From Oidiodendron maius Zn (lineage: Eukaryota; Ascomycota; Leotiomycetes; Myxotrichaceae): DNA of 64,000 bases. Shown one piece after another: positions 35,865 to 46,738 of this stretch. Where the stretch lies: positions 1,178,001 to 1,242,000 of the forward strand of contig KN832871.1 of NCBI GenBank assembly GCA_000827325.1. The letters are read 5' to 3'. The stretch's first letter is position 1; each line of letters opens with the position of its first letter. A program made the translations under genes and the position numbers. The notes below the pieces were generated by a model. The model did no database searches, had not been told where the DNA came from, and saw only the letters and a program-made list of their open reading frames with translations.

Positions 35865-37519
35865 TCATCGGCCAGCAGAGAAAGAAACCACCGCCCACTT
35901 TCCGTTCCACGCCCACTTTCGAGCTCCATTATCACCGCCACCCCCTTCCATCGCCTTTAGCTTCTCATCTTCACCGGGTTTCAAGCCTACAACAACATCT
36001 GCTTTACATGTGCGCAGAGCAAGAACGTTAACGCCAGATCCAGGACCTAAAGGCCCAATAGCCTCGACGAACGATGTGGTTGGATCCCATGTAGCCTTCA
36101 TAGTCAGCAAATGTTCATCGTGCGAAGAGGGAGGGAACATACATCGCAGGTCAATTTTCTGTAATTCAAATCGCCCTTAAATATCACCAGCTCGCTCTCC
36201 TTCAAATCTTCATAAAGTTGCGGGGCGGTAGCTGGCAATCTCCAGTAGCTACCACCTTCGGTCCAGAAACGATTGTTTCGAAGTATCAGCTGGCCTTCGG
36301 CATGGAACCCACTCCAATTTGAGAATAAGAAAGAAAGGTCTTCAACCTCTTTCTGAGACAATGGCTGCGGAGTCTTGGCTGTAAGTACGTCGTCATCTGA
36401 CGGAGTAGAATAAAATCCTTGGGGGTCCGCTAGTGCACTGAGTAGAGCTGCAAAATCTGCTGGAACGACATCTGAAACGAACCATGGGATTGCCTTCGCG
36501 TTCAAGACAACACTGGTCGCAAGCCCGGCCGATAAGAGGAAACCGGCCAGGATTAAATCAACATACAGCTCGAAACCAGCATTGTCCAGCACGATATCGA
36601 CTTTTCTTTCCCTGCCCTCCTTCTTTGCCTTTTTCAGGAAATCATATGCAGCACCTAAATCATTGATGAGAATGTTCTTCTCCGATGCTTTCCGCGCTTC
36701 TGAGCCTTGCAGCTTTTGGATGTCCTCGTATGTAAGTGACGTCAATAGAGAGAGGTCCGTGGCATTTCCCCACAGACAAATCTCGCACATCTCCATAAAC
36801 AGGATCTTCTCTGCCTCGTCAGCCTCTTCCTGGGTCCTTGTATCCTTGCCTCCCATTTGTATAACAAGCTCATGGTATCTATCGGCCAGCTCGAGTACAG
36901 CTGGACGGGAGGACCGAAAAGTCGAGATCTTTTGGCGCGCGAATACATCATATGATTTCCAATGCTGGGAAAGAGAAAATAACGCTGCTACACGTCTGGC
37001 CTTGGTTAATCAGAAGTCTTGTACATGACCGAAAGAAGTATACCTGTAGAGATAGCATTCTGCGAAGAGCCACGGAACGTTAAACCACGAAGGAGTGCCT
37101 AATTGTTCGAGTTCTCTATTGTAGGATGCAATATCTGGTTGACCATCATCGGGGAGGGGTCTATCTCATTAACATTTATCGCAATAAGGGAGGGCGGGGA
37201 TATATACATCAACTTGCGGTCATGTTGAAGCTCATATTTAAGCTTGGCAAGTTCCGCTACAATCTTCTTCCCCTCTTCACGCTTCAGCTCTTCTATGACA
37301 TTTGTAACCGTTCTATGAGCATCATCAATGGCACCAGTCTGTTCGATCAGCGGGAATTTATTTCACAGGACATCCGCCTTACAAGAATGATGGGCCATCT
37401 ATCTCTTGCACTGATGTACGCGAACGATGTCTGGTCAGAGGTGAATGCAGGTCCTATACTCCATTAGCTGGTCAACTTTGAGGTGGCATCAACCTACGGG
37501 TCTTTGAATCGTACTCCAT
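35865..37519 (-). CDS. ARMT1/YMR027W-type DUF89 metal-dependent phosphatase
   Basis: A 474-residue protein assembled from six exons: 37498-37519 (22 nt), 37383-37453, 37208-37338, 37044-37160, 36143-36995 and 35865-36095. All phases close. The N-terminus reads MEYDSKTRPAF then RDRWPIILTGAIDDAHRTV. Next come PLPDDGQPDIASYNRELE, PSWFNVPWLFAECYLYRR and HWKSYDVFARQKISTF. The metal/active-site motifs are VLDNAGFELYVDLILAGFLL and VIFKGDLNYRKLTCD, and the end is LALRTCKADVVVGL. Family members are subfamily III damage-control phosphatases acting on sugar phosphates such as fructose-1-phosphate; human ARMT1 was also reported as a carboxyl methyltransferase. Length matches yeast YMR027W. Confidence 0.93.
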
Positions 37520-38089
37520 TTTGCTCCTGAGACTTACTCTGCAAGCAGAAATGTAGGACCCAAATCAGTACCGAGTAGTGGGGTGCCGGAACATAATATT
37601 ATCCGGATCCCAACTACAGAAATGGCGCAAGGTGATTCGCCACCAGCTAATCCTTGGAATACTGCTACGGGTTTTGCAGTAGCGCGAATTAGGCGGTCAA
37701 TCGCTAGCCTTCTTGTTTCACAGGACAGGTTCTTGTATTTCAAACCCGGCGAAAGACTTGCTTCCGAGAACAAGGAGCGAATTTTAGCAAAGATTGTTGG
37801 TCTCGCGGCCGCTTTTACCTGCATTTGTGGACCGAAGGGCTCTTCGACATTTGGCATCCAATTTGGGCTCTAGAATCGTATCGTCCAAATTATCCTCCGA
37901 GTTGTGTAATCCTGTCATATAGTCCCATACGGAACCGGCTTCCCCTTCGTTTGAAATATTTGACTTCACGGTAACCCGGCACACAGAGGAGCGTATTAGA
38001 TCGCCAAAGTGTCCGGTCCAAAAAACTCGGGTATAAGATATAGTATATATAGATACTTTATATATTAACCTAAATATGTTCTTAAAGTA
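37520..38089. other. Promoter of the ARMT1-like gene and AT-rich 3' flank of the F-box gene
   Basis: Frames on both strands at 37534-37873 lack ATG starts or known motifs. The bases become strongly AT-rich after 38030, marking the edge of the accessory island. Confidence 0.4.
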
Positions 38090-39708
38090 CTACATTACTG
38101 GCGACATATATACGCTCCAATTTTGTTGAGGTTTATAGTCCACCCCCAATGTACTTAGCATAACGGCAATCCATGAGTTTCCACGGCGGGATATAGCGCA
38201 ACTAGGGTTGCTACACCACAATAAATGGCGCGTAGAATCATCCTTGAAATCGAAGGAGTTGGAGTCAAGAAGCCGTAGCCATTCAGCATCAAGGGGCGTT
38301 TTAACAGTAGTCTTAGATACTCTTTGTAACTTGATCTGCTCCCCTTCTCTATACCAAGCATACTGTGTTTCGCAGTCAGCACATACAGACCGATGCTGGA
38401 CCAAGTCACGGCCATTGCAATACGGACACTTAGTCGTATAACCCTGTCCTTGCTGGGTGCATGGCGAAACAGTCGGGAGGAATATCTTCTTCTTGTAATA
38501 GCTGAGGTGGGCACAGGCACGAAATGCGCAACAGTTATATCGATCGCACTGGCTTCGAGGAGAAACACGGTGATAGGTGAAATCCGAGCCTTTAAACGCA
38601 TAGCTGAGACATGCACAGTGATTTGGATCAAAAGCCCGCATGATAGAGATGTTCTTGAATGACTCATGTGGACAGAGACTAAGCGTTGAATCGACAGCAG
38701 CAGCCTTCAACTTGTCGTGAAGCGACATCATTGTCAGAGGCTTCTTTGGGGTTGGCGACAGGGTGAAAGGGAGGAATTGCCAGACCAGTTGAATGTCAAC
38801 TTCAGTAATCCTTGGGCCCGACCATTGGCAGTAGAGAATAACTTTTGGAAACACTTTGTCTTCTACCCAATTCAAGGAGCCAGAACTTGTTCCCATTTGT
38901 TCCCTCTGCTGATTAGTTAAGTTGTGTGACCTGTCTGTGCAACGTAGTAGTGATGTGTTTCTCTGCCTTGCTTCTTCAATATCGGACCAAGTAAGGACTT
39001 GATGTTGACACAGCCGAATATGTCCCTCTCTCCCAATACAAACCCTTTCGTGTTTTCCAACAGCCCGCTGAGCTTCGGAGAAGAATATTCTAGGGTGGTG
39101 GCTGCAGCAACCACTGCAATACATTTGCTCTTGGAATGCGGAAAGTACCAGATCCCGATCCCCACATTTCCTGAACTCTCGGCAAGGTTTGCAGAGAAGG
39201 TCATTTTGTAATATGGGCTTAATACTATCGCTCGAGCATGTCCTCTTCAATGGATTCTGTTCCCAGCGCTGTGAGAAAAGGCGATCCATTATTTTTGTAA
39301 ACCGCCGTTCACCAGAAAGCGACATAAATATCCGGCTTGACTGGCGAAAATGGTACATTGCACTTGGCGTAAGATGAGTCATTATCTCCTTTATCAGTTC
39401 TCCAGGAAGCCGACACAATCGACTCTCAACATGATTCTTTCTATGCGCGGTTATCCAAGGATCCTCTTTTAGTTCTTTGTCTGGCAGCTCCTCTTCTAAT
39501 AGTTCCTTGTCCTGCTCGTCCGTGTTATAACTCAGAGCCTCGTGTTCTTTGTCTGACAGCTCCTCTTCTAACAGCTCCTTGTCCTGCTCGTCCGTGATAT
39601 AACTCGGAACATCGTGTTCAGTGTTTTCTTTATAGATGTCAGTCTTACAATAGTCAGTCAAGTCCTTTTTGGCATAAATAACTTACGCGATCTTTTGAAT
39701 CGTTTCAT
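38090..39708 (-). CDS. F-box-like protein with Cys-rich body
   Basis: Main exon 38090-39627. The open frame begins at a TTG, so I place the start in a 22-nt upstream exon (39687-39708, MKRFKRS) joined through an AAG acceptor; this first exon is inferred. Two 24-residue repeats (TDEQDKELLEEEL in each) open the protein, then LCRLPGELIKEIMTHLTPSAMYHFRQSS is an F-box-like motif. The rest has many Cys pairs (LLCKPCREF, MYCSGCCSHHPRIFFS, KCPYCNGRDL, CADCETQ) common in fungal F-box proteins of unknown function. Likely an SCF substrate adaptor. About 520 residues. Confidence 0.65.
39475..39622. repeat. 72-bp in-frame tandem repeat, two copies
   Basis: Two head-to-tail copies, offset 72 bp, differ at a handful of bases and encode 24-residue acidic units near the start of the F-box protein. 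The length is a multiple of three, so the frame is kept. Confidence 0.85.
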
Positions 39709-41010
39709 TTTGTCAATGGCTAGAATCACAATGGTGATAAAAGGAATAGGACCGCGATAGTAAAGGGTGGTGACAATCAGGATCAAGAATGCGATTAATG
39801 TATATCGAGATAGTGGCGTAAAATACTAGAGAATTTGCAATGTAATGAGAACCATCATGTGTAGTAGTTGTATACAGTTGACATATACGACACGGTGTCA
39901 TCAATCATTCGAAAACACCGAGAAGAACCCTCCCGTGTCGGGTTGCCGGGGAAAGGAATGCCATCATGCAAGCCCAATACTAGATGCGTTACGCTCCCGA
40001 GGATAGCTATGGCCCACGGGCCACCGTAGCATGTGGATTCGTTCATCCAAGGCACCACAGCCTCTGTTTTAGAGCCTTCTTTTCGTTATTTACGTGTATA
40101 ATCGAAGCCTGATTACCGGGATAGAGTGTTGGTGGTCCGTCATTAATCTTCTCCAGGTCCGAATTGAGCTTTTCCTGTCAGGCTTAAAACAACCCCCAGG
40201 GAATTAATAAACAAAAGGCCACTTTCATCTACTTATCGATGCTTAGCTACGACATCATTTTATTCTGAAAACGTAGTAAATCCCATGTAAGAGCACACAA
40301 TACGCTTTATAGTAAATTAAATTACTAAATGTAGAGTCATACCGTATATACTCGACGAGGCTATGGACCTCAATGAACGCTAGATAATGTAGACATTACG
40401 CGGTCTTACAATTCCGCTATAGGCTAGTCGGAATCTACAATGCTGTAATTCAAAGACCTAGAGAATACTTTTCATAGGAAGGCAGCTAACGCACTTCGTT
40501 ATAGATAGATATCTAGTGGTAGTATGATTTCCCAACTGGATTAGTCATATGAATTATATGAGGATCTTTTCAATCTCTACATACTGCTGCCGCTCCTTTA
40601 TCCACTCATCTTTTATTCTTCGGGCTTGTTACAGAGACCTTATAACTGAATATGTTCTGCCACTACACGCCCGACCATTTGTAAGTCCCTTTTCCTTTGC
40701 CTCCCAAGTCCGACAAACCCTTCCCCTCTTACCTGAGTTGCGCCCTGTCTATATCTCCTGCACTATTCCTGATTGCCACTGTTATCGCCAACATCCAATT
40801 GTTAATATTGCTCACCTAGAGGAAGAGTTTCCTGTGGACCTCTCTTACCAATAACTCTGCCCTTCCTAAAGGCCCCATTCCTTCCAGCATCCCACACGCG
40901 CCCGCGAGGCTAGAAGCTCAGGGGAATCTAGCGCGCTATCAATCTTCTCTACTTACAGCGCCGTGCAGACAGCCACAACAACACCAAGTCCATTGCCACC
41001 AGCATTAAAG
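39709..41010. other. 1.3-kb AT-rich gap
   Basis: Divergent spacer between the F-box gene and the first peptidase-like gene. Very AT-rich at 40170-40560; no coding signal. A CT-rich leader at 40680-40960 directly precedes the peptidase gene. Confidence 0.45.
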
Positions 41011-42753
41011 ATGGCCACAAACCCAGCAGCGGATCCTACCGCGTTTGAAGGTTATTACTATGGCCTGCCTGGCTGCCCTAAACTCTTGGCACGCAGTAAC
41101 CCTCAGCCATGGATGGCGCCCTCGTTCGAGGTCACTGCAAACTCTAGTCCACGTACCAAGACCGTGTTTGTCGTCACGCATCACTCTCTCCGCGAAAAGT
41201 TAGATGCGGGCCTGCGTGACACGATCCTCGGTATACTAGCCACAATGAACCCTCGCAAATGGATCTCAGTGGACTACTTGCGAATCGGCTATGAAAAAGG
41301 GGTTGCACAGAACAATCCAGTTGTTACCTTAATTACGGTCGACAAAGATGAAGTGCCGCTAGCGGAAGCCCAAAGGGTAGTCGATGCCATAGCTGAGGAG
41401 TGTAAGAAGTAAGTTGTCGTCCTGCCTTTTGAATTGCTACATTGCTTCCCTAGGCGCGTATCTAATAGCTTTTAGGGTTGATTTACCTGATGTAGAGGTT
41501 GAGGTAATGGAGGGACAACGGTCGACATCAGCGTCCGCCGATCAAGAATACGATGATATGGCCTTCGACAACCCCTCTGCTAACCAACCGATACTAGATC
41601 CCACGCTGTATCCACTTATTGGCTCGTCTATCGCCATATCCCGAAAAGAGAAAGTATTGACCGGCCGTGGCACCCTTGGAGGTTATGTCTTAGTCGACGG
41701 CGTCATCATGGGCCTAACTAATCATCAAGTGGCGTTTGGAGACTCCCGTCTTGAGGCATTCCCTACAGCGGGGGAGGAGATAAGCAGAGCGTCATACCAC
41801 TTTATGCAGCCAGCAGAAGGTGATCTCGAAGAGCGAAAAGATGATCACGAGATCCGCCTACAGACTCTTAAAGACTTTCAGGCGGCCAAGAATAGCACAG
41901 CTTACAATAGTGAAATGTCGAGTATTAGTACTAGCTTGGCCAAGTTAGAGTTATGGACACTAGAGAAATGTGTTCTAGGGACTGTTTGGAGAAGTTCTGG
42001 CATACGAGCTCGAGAAGGTATCGAGAATCGCCGTTTTAGGCTTGATTGGGCTTTAATTTGGTTAGATAACCCTGAGCGGTTCTCAGAACCTGATGGATTC
42101 GTTAATGAGGTAAGATTATGAATATTTCATATTATGATTTAGTAAGAATTACTACTAATAAGCTATAGATCCCCGACTACGCGAGCTATTATAGAACAAA
42201 GAAGCAACGGTATTTTCCAACTGCTATGAAAGCTGCTGGGGTAGACAAAAAAATGGTCCAAATGCCTAATTATTTAAAGCGGCATCTTACGCTCGAGGAA
42301 ACACTCTACAAACAAGATACTACTGAAGAAGAAGATAAAAAATTCGTAGTATGGAAATTCGGTCGGTCTACTCACTTTACATTTGGCATCTTGTCAACTA
42401 TCCATTCCAACTATCTATCGACTAGTGGCATCGTGACAGATGAGCTAGCAATAGTACCCCACGACTCGATGGTAGCAGAATACGGCTTTTCAGGGAAGGG
42501 AGACTCTGGATCACTTGTCTGGGACTCTGACGGATATGTGTCTGGTTTGTTATGGGGCGGTCCAGTAAATTCGGTTGCTACTTACATAACACCTATGGAA
42601 TATGTCCTGGAAGATATCCGTCAAGTTTGCGGCGCCAAAGACGTGAAGCTCGTCATACGGAAAGAGGATGAAACAAATGTGGAATTCGGCCCGCCAGAAC
42701 GACAACCTAGGGCCTTGCAGGATTGGAGAGTAATGTTCGAACGGGGATATTAG
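41011..42753 (+). CDS. Two-domain protein: unknown N-terminal domain plus trypsin-fold (S1/S64-like) serine peptidase, copy A
   Basis: A 538-residue protein from exons 41011-41408, 41476-42109 and 42169-42753. Residues 1-133 form a domain I do not recognise (KTVFVVTHHSLREKLDAGL ... PRKWISVDYLRIGYE ... AEAQRVVDAIAEEC). The remainder has a chymotrypsin-like layout: His216 in GLTNHQVAF, Asp323 in RLDWALIWLDN, Ser457 in GKGDSGSLVWDSDGYVSG. The segment VWKFGRSTHFTFG before the Ser fits PA-clan peptidases such as the yeast Ssy5 (S64) group. No signal peptide, so intracellular. A diverged copy lies on the opposite strand 9 kb away (51.0-52.7 kb). Substrate unknown; a processing or sensor peptidase is one possibility. 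Confidence 0.85.
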
Positions 42754-43130
42754 CCTATAACAACAGCGAGATGAGAGAGATTTTCGGTGCGGAATCTGAT
42801 GTGGGAAGCCCCACGACTACCTAGGTGGTAGTTGAGAACCCTTCGTGTTCCCCAGCGGGAAGGCTGTCTCGATGTACAAGGATTGAACACGGTTCAGCTT
42901 CTGCCATATATAACCTAGGGTCCAGCTAAATCGCAATGCCTAGCAGCTAATCACTCATAGTTCTTTCCATGACAGCTCGTACGCTTCATCAAACTCGTCA
43001 CTCTCACTCTCTAATATCGCGTACCCGCGCCTTCTAATAGGTAAGTACTGAACTTATTCTGGCATCACTTACTCTATTTCGTTATACGCGACGTCTACTA
43101 TCACGTTGACTTTCCTACATGATACTGACT
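42754..43130. other. Spacer after peptidase copy A
   Basis: 3' flank of the peptidase gene; AT-rich, no gene recognised. Confidence 0.4.
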
Positions 43131-43139
43131 GATCTTAAA

Positions 43140-43427
43140 CCTTAAGTCTTCATCTACAAATGTTGTCCGACATGGGATTTTATAGCGACCCGGATCATAA
43201 ACGATTAATTTCGGAGTGGGGACATCTTACCGCGATTGAGCGATATGTTATTGGCCGTATGGTCACCTGGTAAGATGAACATGTGAACTAGATACTGCTA
43301 CTATAGATGCTATTATGGCAGAGAGAGCTATCTCATCGCTGCATCAGATGGTTGGGAGTATCCGTGGGAGCCACAGATCGGAGTTCTATCAGACCTGAGC
43401 GTTACCGATTCTTGCTTAGTCGTTAGG
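43140..43427 (+). pseudogene. Decayed fragment of an unrecognised protein family (part 1)
   Basis: Begins near an ATG with SDPDHKRLISEWGHLTAIE and ends with EPQIGVLSDLSVTDSCLVV. Both pieces have clear relatives on the minus strand at 44.7-45.5 kb (NSRALAAWADLSENEKPAVG and APQVGTISTLNVSDSCLVV), so this is one copy of a locally repeated family. It looks broken. I cannot name the family; host gene and mobile-element cargo are both possible. Confidence 0.5.
43368..43427. repeat. 60-bp direct repeat, left copy
   Basis: Matches 44427-44486 at 58 of 60 bases. The two differences are G in this copy and A in the other. The pair brackets a 999-bp segment inside the decayed family copy. Confidence 0.9.
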
Positions 43428-44426
43428 CCGATCTTTGTACGCGAGAACACCAAAAGTCACCCTACTTAAGTCGTTATTTTTGGCCCTCTGACTTCCTAAA
43501 ATTTGTAACCTCTTTACGTGTATTTCTAAAGAATGTACTGATTCCCGAAAGTCAAAAAATATCATTGGACTTATTAACTATTTGCTGGCAAAAACGTGAA
43601 TTTCTTGTATTTGCGCACTGCCAAAAATCGGCTACCTTTCCTTGCCCCTGAGAGCCGCCCTTGGCCTTTTAGCAATGACAAGAATTCTGCAACCGAAGAG
43701 TTCTACATCTTAGAGCGTTACGGTAATTTCTTTGCCCATCTACAAAAGTCGAAGCGTTACTCCAAGGGAGAGGGGCGAGGTGGCAGAATGATCGCCAGCG
43801 CTGCGGGTCACAGCTCCAAGGCACAGCAGCAGCTCATTAGCACTGGAGTAGCATTGCTGCAGATACAGATTGTGATATCACACCTCTTTTACTCTATCCT
43901 GGATAATAAAAAGGCTGGAAATTATATGCCTGGCAAAAACAAATTGCAATAGCTAATCTTGCTAATTACAAAGAAACTGTAAATCTAGGCGTAGAGGCTG
44001 TAAGTCCATTGTCCCCGCCATCTTCTTTAACCTGCTGAGCAAGTTGTGCATAGATCGGAAGCAGATCCTGGCACAGTACAATCTCCTCAAACCGTGCTAT
44101 TAACTCATCTTCTCCTCCTACTGCTGAAGGATAACCATTTTCTGTCCAGTTCTTGATTCGACGGCGAACGATATAGACGGCGAGTTTAGAGTTCCATTGG
44201 CAGAGGCGAGGCAGTTCTGCACTATCATATTGGATAATGGCATCTTTAATAAAAGATTCTAGCGGCTGGCCATTAAAGAACTCAATGTACGATTGGTTGA
44301 CAGCCCGACTTGCTGAATCTATCCAGAGCCAATTGAGACACTTCGCAGTGCCACCAACATGGACCTTAATAAAGGCCGGTGCACCTTTTAAACGCTGCGG
44401 TTGAGCTTCACCACCCTAGAGAGTTT
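43428..44426. other. 1-kb segment bounded by 60-bp direct repeats
   Basis: Separates two parts of one decayed family copy. It contains a 149-codon minus-strand open frame (next entry) and AT-rich sequence. No terminal inverted repeats good enough to name a transposon were seen. It may be an insertion, or the result of a local duplication followed by rearrangement. Confidence 0.5.
43966..44415 (-). pseudogene. Open frame related to the C-terminal part of the decayed family
   Basis: 149 codons without interruption and ending in TAA, but with no ATG at its head; it is preceded by ctctag, which could be a splice acceptor. It reads GGTAKCLNWLWIDSASRAV, NQSYIEFFNGQPLESFI, IQYDSAELPRLCQWN and RRRIKNWTENGYPSAVG. 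NQSYIEF.NG and the following YDSAE match PNYIEFTGG and YDNSE in the 44.7-45.5 kb copy. Probably a 3' exon or remnant; function unknown. Confidence 0.45.
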
Positions 44427-44486
44427 GAGCCACAGATCGGAGTTCTATCAAACCTAAGCGTTACCGATTCTTGCTTAGTCGTTAGG
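44427..44486. repeat. 60-bp direct repeat, right copy
   Basis: Partner of 43368-43427. Confidence 0.9.
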
Positions 44487-44785
44487 CATTTCAAACACGA
44501 CTTGCCTGTAGGCGATATACAGTTAAAAGAGTTTAGTTTATCTGCAAAAGAGATTTTACAAGACTTAGCCAAATGCACCGCAGAAGAACAGTGGCTCTAA
44601 TCGAACACTACATGAGACGATCCGAGATATACCCACTTCCCCATAGAAATATGCAGCTCGCAAGAAAGGGGCAGCTAGCATACTGCCGACTAGGACTCCA
44701 GCCGCCACCAGACATAATTACGTTCGACTTCAATGATAGACAGGGCAGGACGCCGTCTGCAGAGTACATAGATTTCAATTAAGGC
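44427..44785 (+). pseudogene. Decayed fragment of the unrecognised family (part 2)
   Basis: Repeats EPQIGVLSNLSVTDSCLVV and runs on into DLPVGDIQLKEFSLSAKEI; farther on, in another stretch, LARKGQLAYC and DIITFDFNDRQGR appear. Counterparts on the minus strand copy are DLPAVESQLEEFGSSAREV, AQKKGKPAYCPPG and VITFDYIDKQGK. It looks broken. Confidence 0.5.
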
Positions 44786-45470
44786 AACGAAGGCTTGACG
44801 AGCGCCCAAAGAGTGGAGTGTATTCTTCGATATGATAATGCGGAATTCTGAATTGTCATAGCGGAGAATGCACTCAACCAGTTGATCACTCGTTAACCCA
44901 TTTCAACCGCCAGTAAACTCTATGTAATTCGGTGATACCATTTTGCCTTGTTTGTCGATATAGTCAAAAGTGATTACCCCGGTTGCTTGCTGAATACCGG
45001 GTGGACAGTACGCTGGTTTGCCCTTCTTTTGCGCCGCATACTTTTGGGGTGTTATAGGAACATCTCGAACGGTTCGCTGGGTTGTACGAGTATTTGCTCA
45101 GTTGTTTTCTTGCTCTTGCGTGGCGTGTTAGGGAACGCCTTGTACACTTCTCTGGCTGAGGAGCCAAATTCCTCGAGCTGGGACTCCACAGCTGGTAGAT
45201 CGCGGCTGAATATGCCTACGACCAAGCATGAGTCTGACACGTTGAGAGTAGAGATTGTACCAACCTGAGGAGCCAACGGCTATCCCACCCACCCATTGCA
45301 GCTGAGTAGTAATTACTGGTAGTAGAGGCACCGACAGCTGCTGCATCAGGCTCGCGGGTCCGCTTGGTAAGGCTAACAATTCGGCCAACAGCCGGCTTTT
45401 CATTCTCGCTGAGGTCTGCCCATGCTGCGAGGGCTCGTGAATTTGCTGGGTCAGCATCAGACCGCATGGT
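44700..45470 (-). pseudogene. Decayed copy of the unrecognised family, opposite strand
   Basis: The longest copy of the family. Blocks in order: MRSDADPANSRALAAW with DLSENEKPAVGRIVS, APQVGTISTLNVSDSCLVV with QLEEFGSSAREV, AQKKGKPAYCPPGIQQATG with VITFDYIDKQGKM, and SPNYIEFTGG followed by RYDNSEFRI. It appears broken in a few places. The mixture of strands shows that the family was copied or rearranged locally more than once. Confidence 0.5.
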
Positions 45471-45533
45471 GTCTGGTGTACTTGCGTTCAAGTGTAGTTC
45501 AATAGGACTTTGGTGAAGAATTAGGTGAGAAAG

Positions 45534-46076
45534 TCAAAAAATCACCGCTGAACGTTGAAAAGTCGAGTGTGCAGAGACGGATTTGACCACCGCTCTCGTG
45601 AAGTGTAGAGTCAATCGTGAATCAGTGTGTAATTCCAGTAATAAGACGGCTGGAATTATCACGTAGCTTACATGGAAGCAAACGGATAACCCCCGTATTA
45701 ACAAAATCGGACATGAGTAAGATTCCATTCTCTTTATTAAAGCGCTTTGCAAGCCAAATAGAGGCAGAAGACCGAGAGGGAGCAAATGGGATGGGTTGAG
45801 AGACTTAAGCCAAATAGCTGCAAATATTGCAAAGAGGGGCCGTTGGACCCGTGTCAAGAGAACAAATGCTCTATCAGGATAATGCATTGTATATACATAG
45901 GCCCTAGAATAGAATAGATCATCTCCCACTTCTCTCCTTGGAATTTTAATAACTACTTCTTTGCGCAGCTTGCGTGCATCCTTTAAAAATCCTAGTGCTA
46001 AGGCAGTCTCATTAACTGGCTCAGTGCTGCACCATGGCTGAAGAATCCAAGCCAGATGGGAATGATCTCTTCTCAA
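45534..46076 (-). pseudogene. Possible gene relic, unknown
   Basis: A 180-codon frame with a plausible coding first half (TALALGFLKDARKLRKEVV, VYTMHYPDRAFVLLTRVQ) and a second half that reads like AT-rich noncoding sequence. No family recognised. Confidence 0.25.
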
Positions 46077-46470
46077 AATATAAGGCTTTGTTCCCAGTGT
46101 GACGATATTCTAGATATAAAATATTTGTACAAGATGTTTAGAATCCAGGTGTAATCGAATACCAAAGACTAACATTCCTTCCAATCATGTTAAGGAAACC
46201 CAGAGAACCCGCCAGAAATAATCGAGTCCTCCTTCCAAGATTCACTTCGTCAACAAACACAACGCGAAAATTCGCTTCACTGAAGATATCTCCCCGCACA
46301 TATTTTCAAAGAAACTTCTTTCTTTATTTTGGCCACCATATCCAGAGTACAAAGGATTCTCATTTACTGAGTAAGTAAGCCATTCCTATTATTCAAATGA
46401 TCAATAAATACTGAAGACCACTGGCTAACTATTTTTTTGAATAGCCCTTGCGATAGACCGGCCTTTCTTC

Positions 46471-46711
46471 ACCTGCAGCTCCTGGATTCGTCCTCGGGTT
46501 GTAGGTATCGTATATGTAGTGCCTTTGGCCATACATATACAAACGTCTTACCGAACGGCAGTTACAGCCACTTCAATTTATAAGAATACCTCTTTCCCTG
46601 CAATTGCAGGCCTTAGATTCGTCTTAGGCACTCATTGCAGAGCTTGTGTAGCAATACACTTGCAGTCTTACTGAACGGCCGTCACAGCCGCTTCGATTTC
46701 ACAAATACTTT
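46471..46711. repeat. Imperfect tandem duplication (120-bp offset) in the helicase leader
   Basis: Two diverged copies: GTCTTACCGAACGGCAG at 46545 and GTCTTACTGAACGGCCG at 46665, followed by TTACAGCCACTTCAATTT and TCACAGCCGCTTCGATTT, 120 bp apart. Upstream GGATTCGTC/AGATTCGTC blocks keep the same spacing. The second copy ends 28 bp before the helicase ATG. Confidence 0.75.
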
Positions 46712-46738
46712 TTGCAGATTCTGCAAAATCCAATCGAG

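Noticed and set aside
37534-37873. Overlapping frames on both strands near the ARMT1-like promoter
   Set aside because: No ATG on the plus strand and no known motif on either; they overlap the expected promoter.
43470-43630. TTTTTGGC and GCCAAAAA as possible transposon ends
   Set aside because: Only eight bases match, with no flanking target duplication; too weak to call an element.
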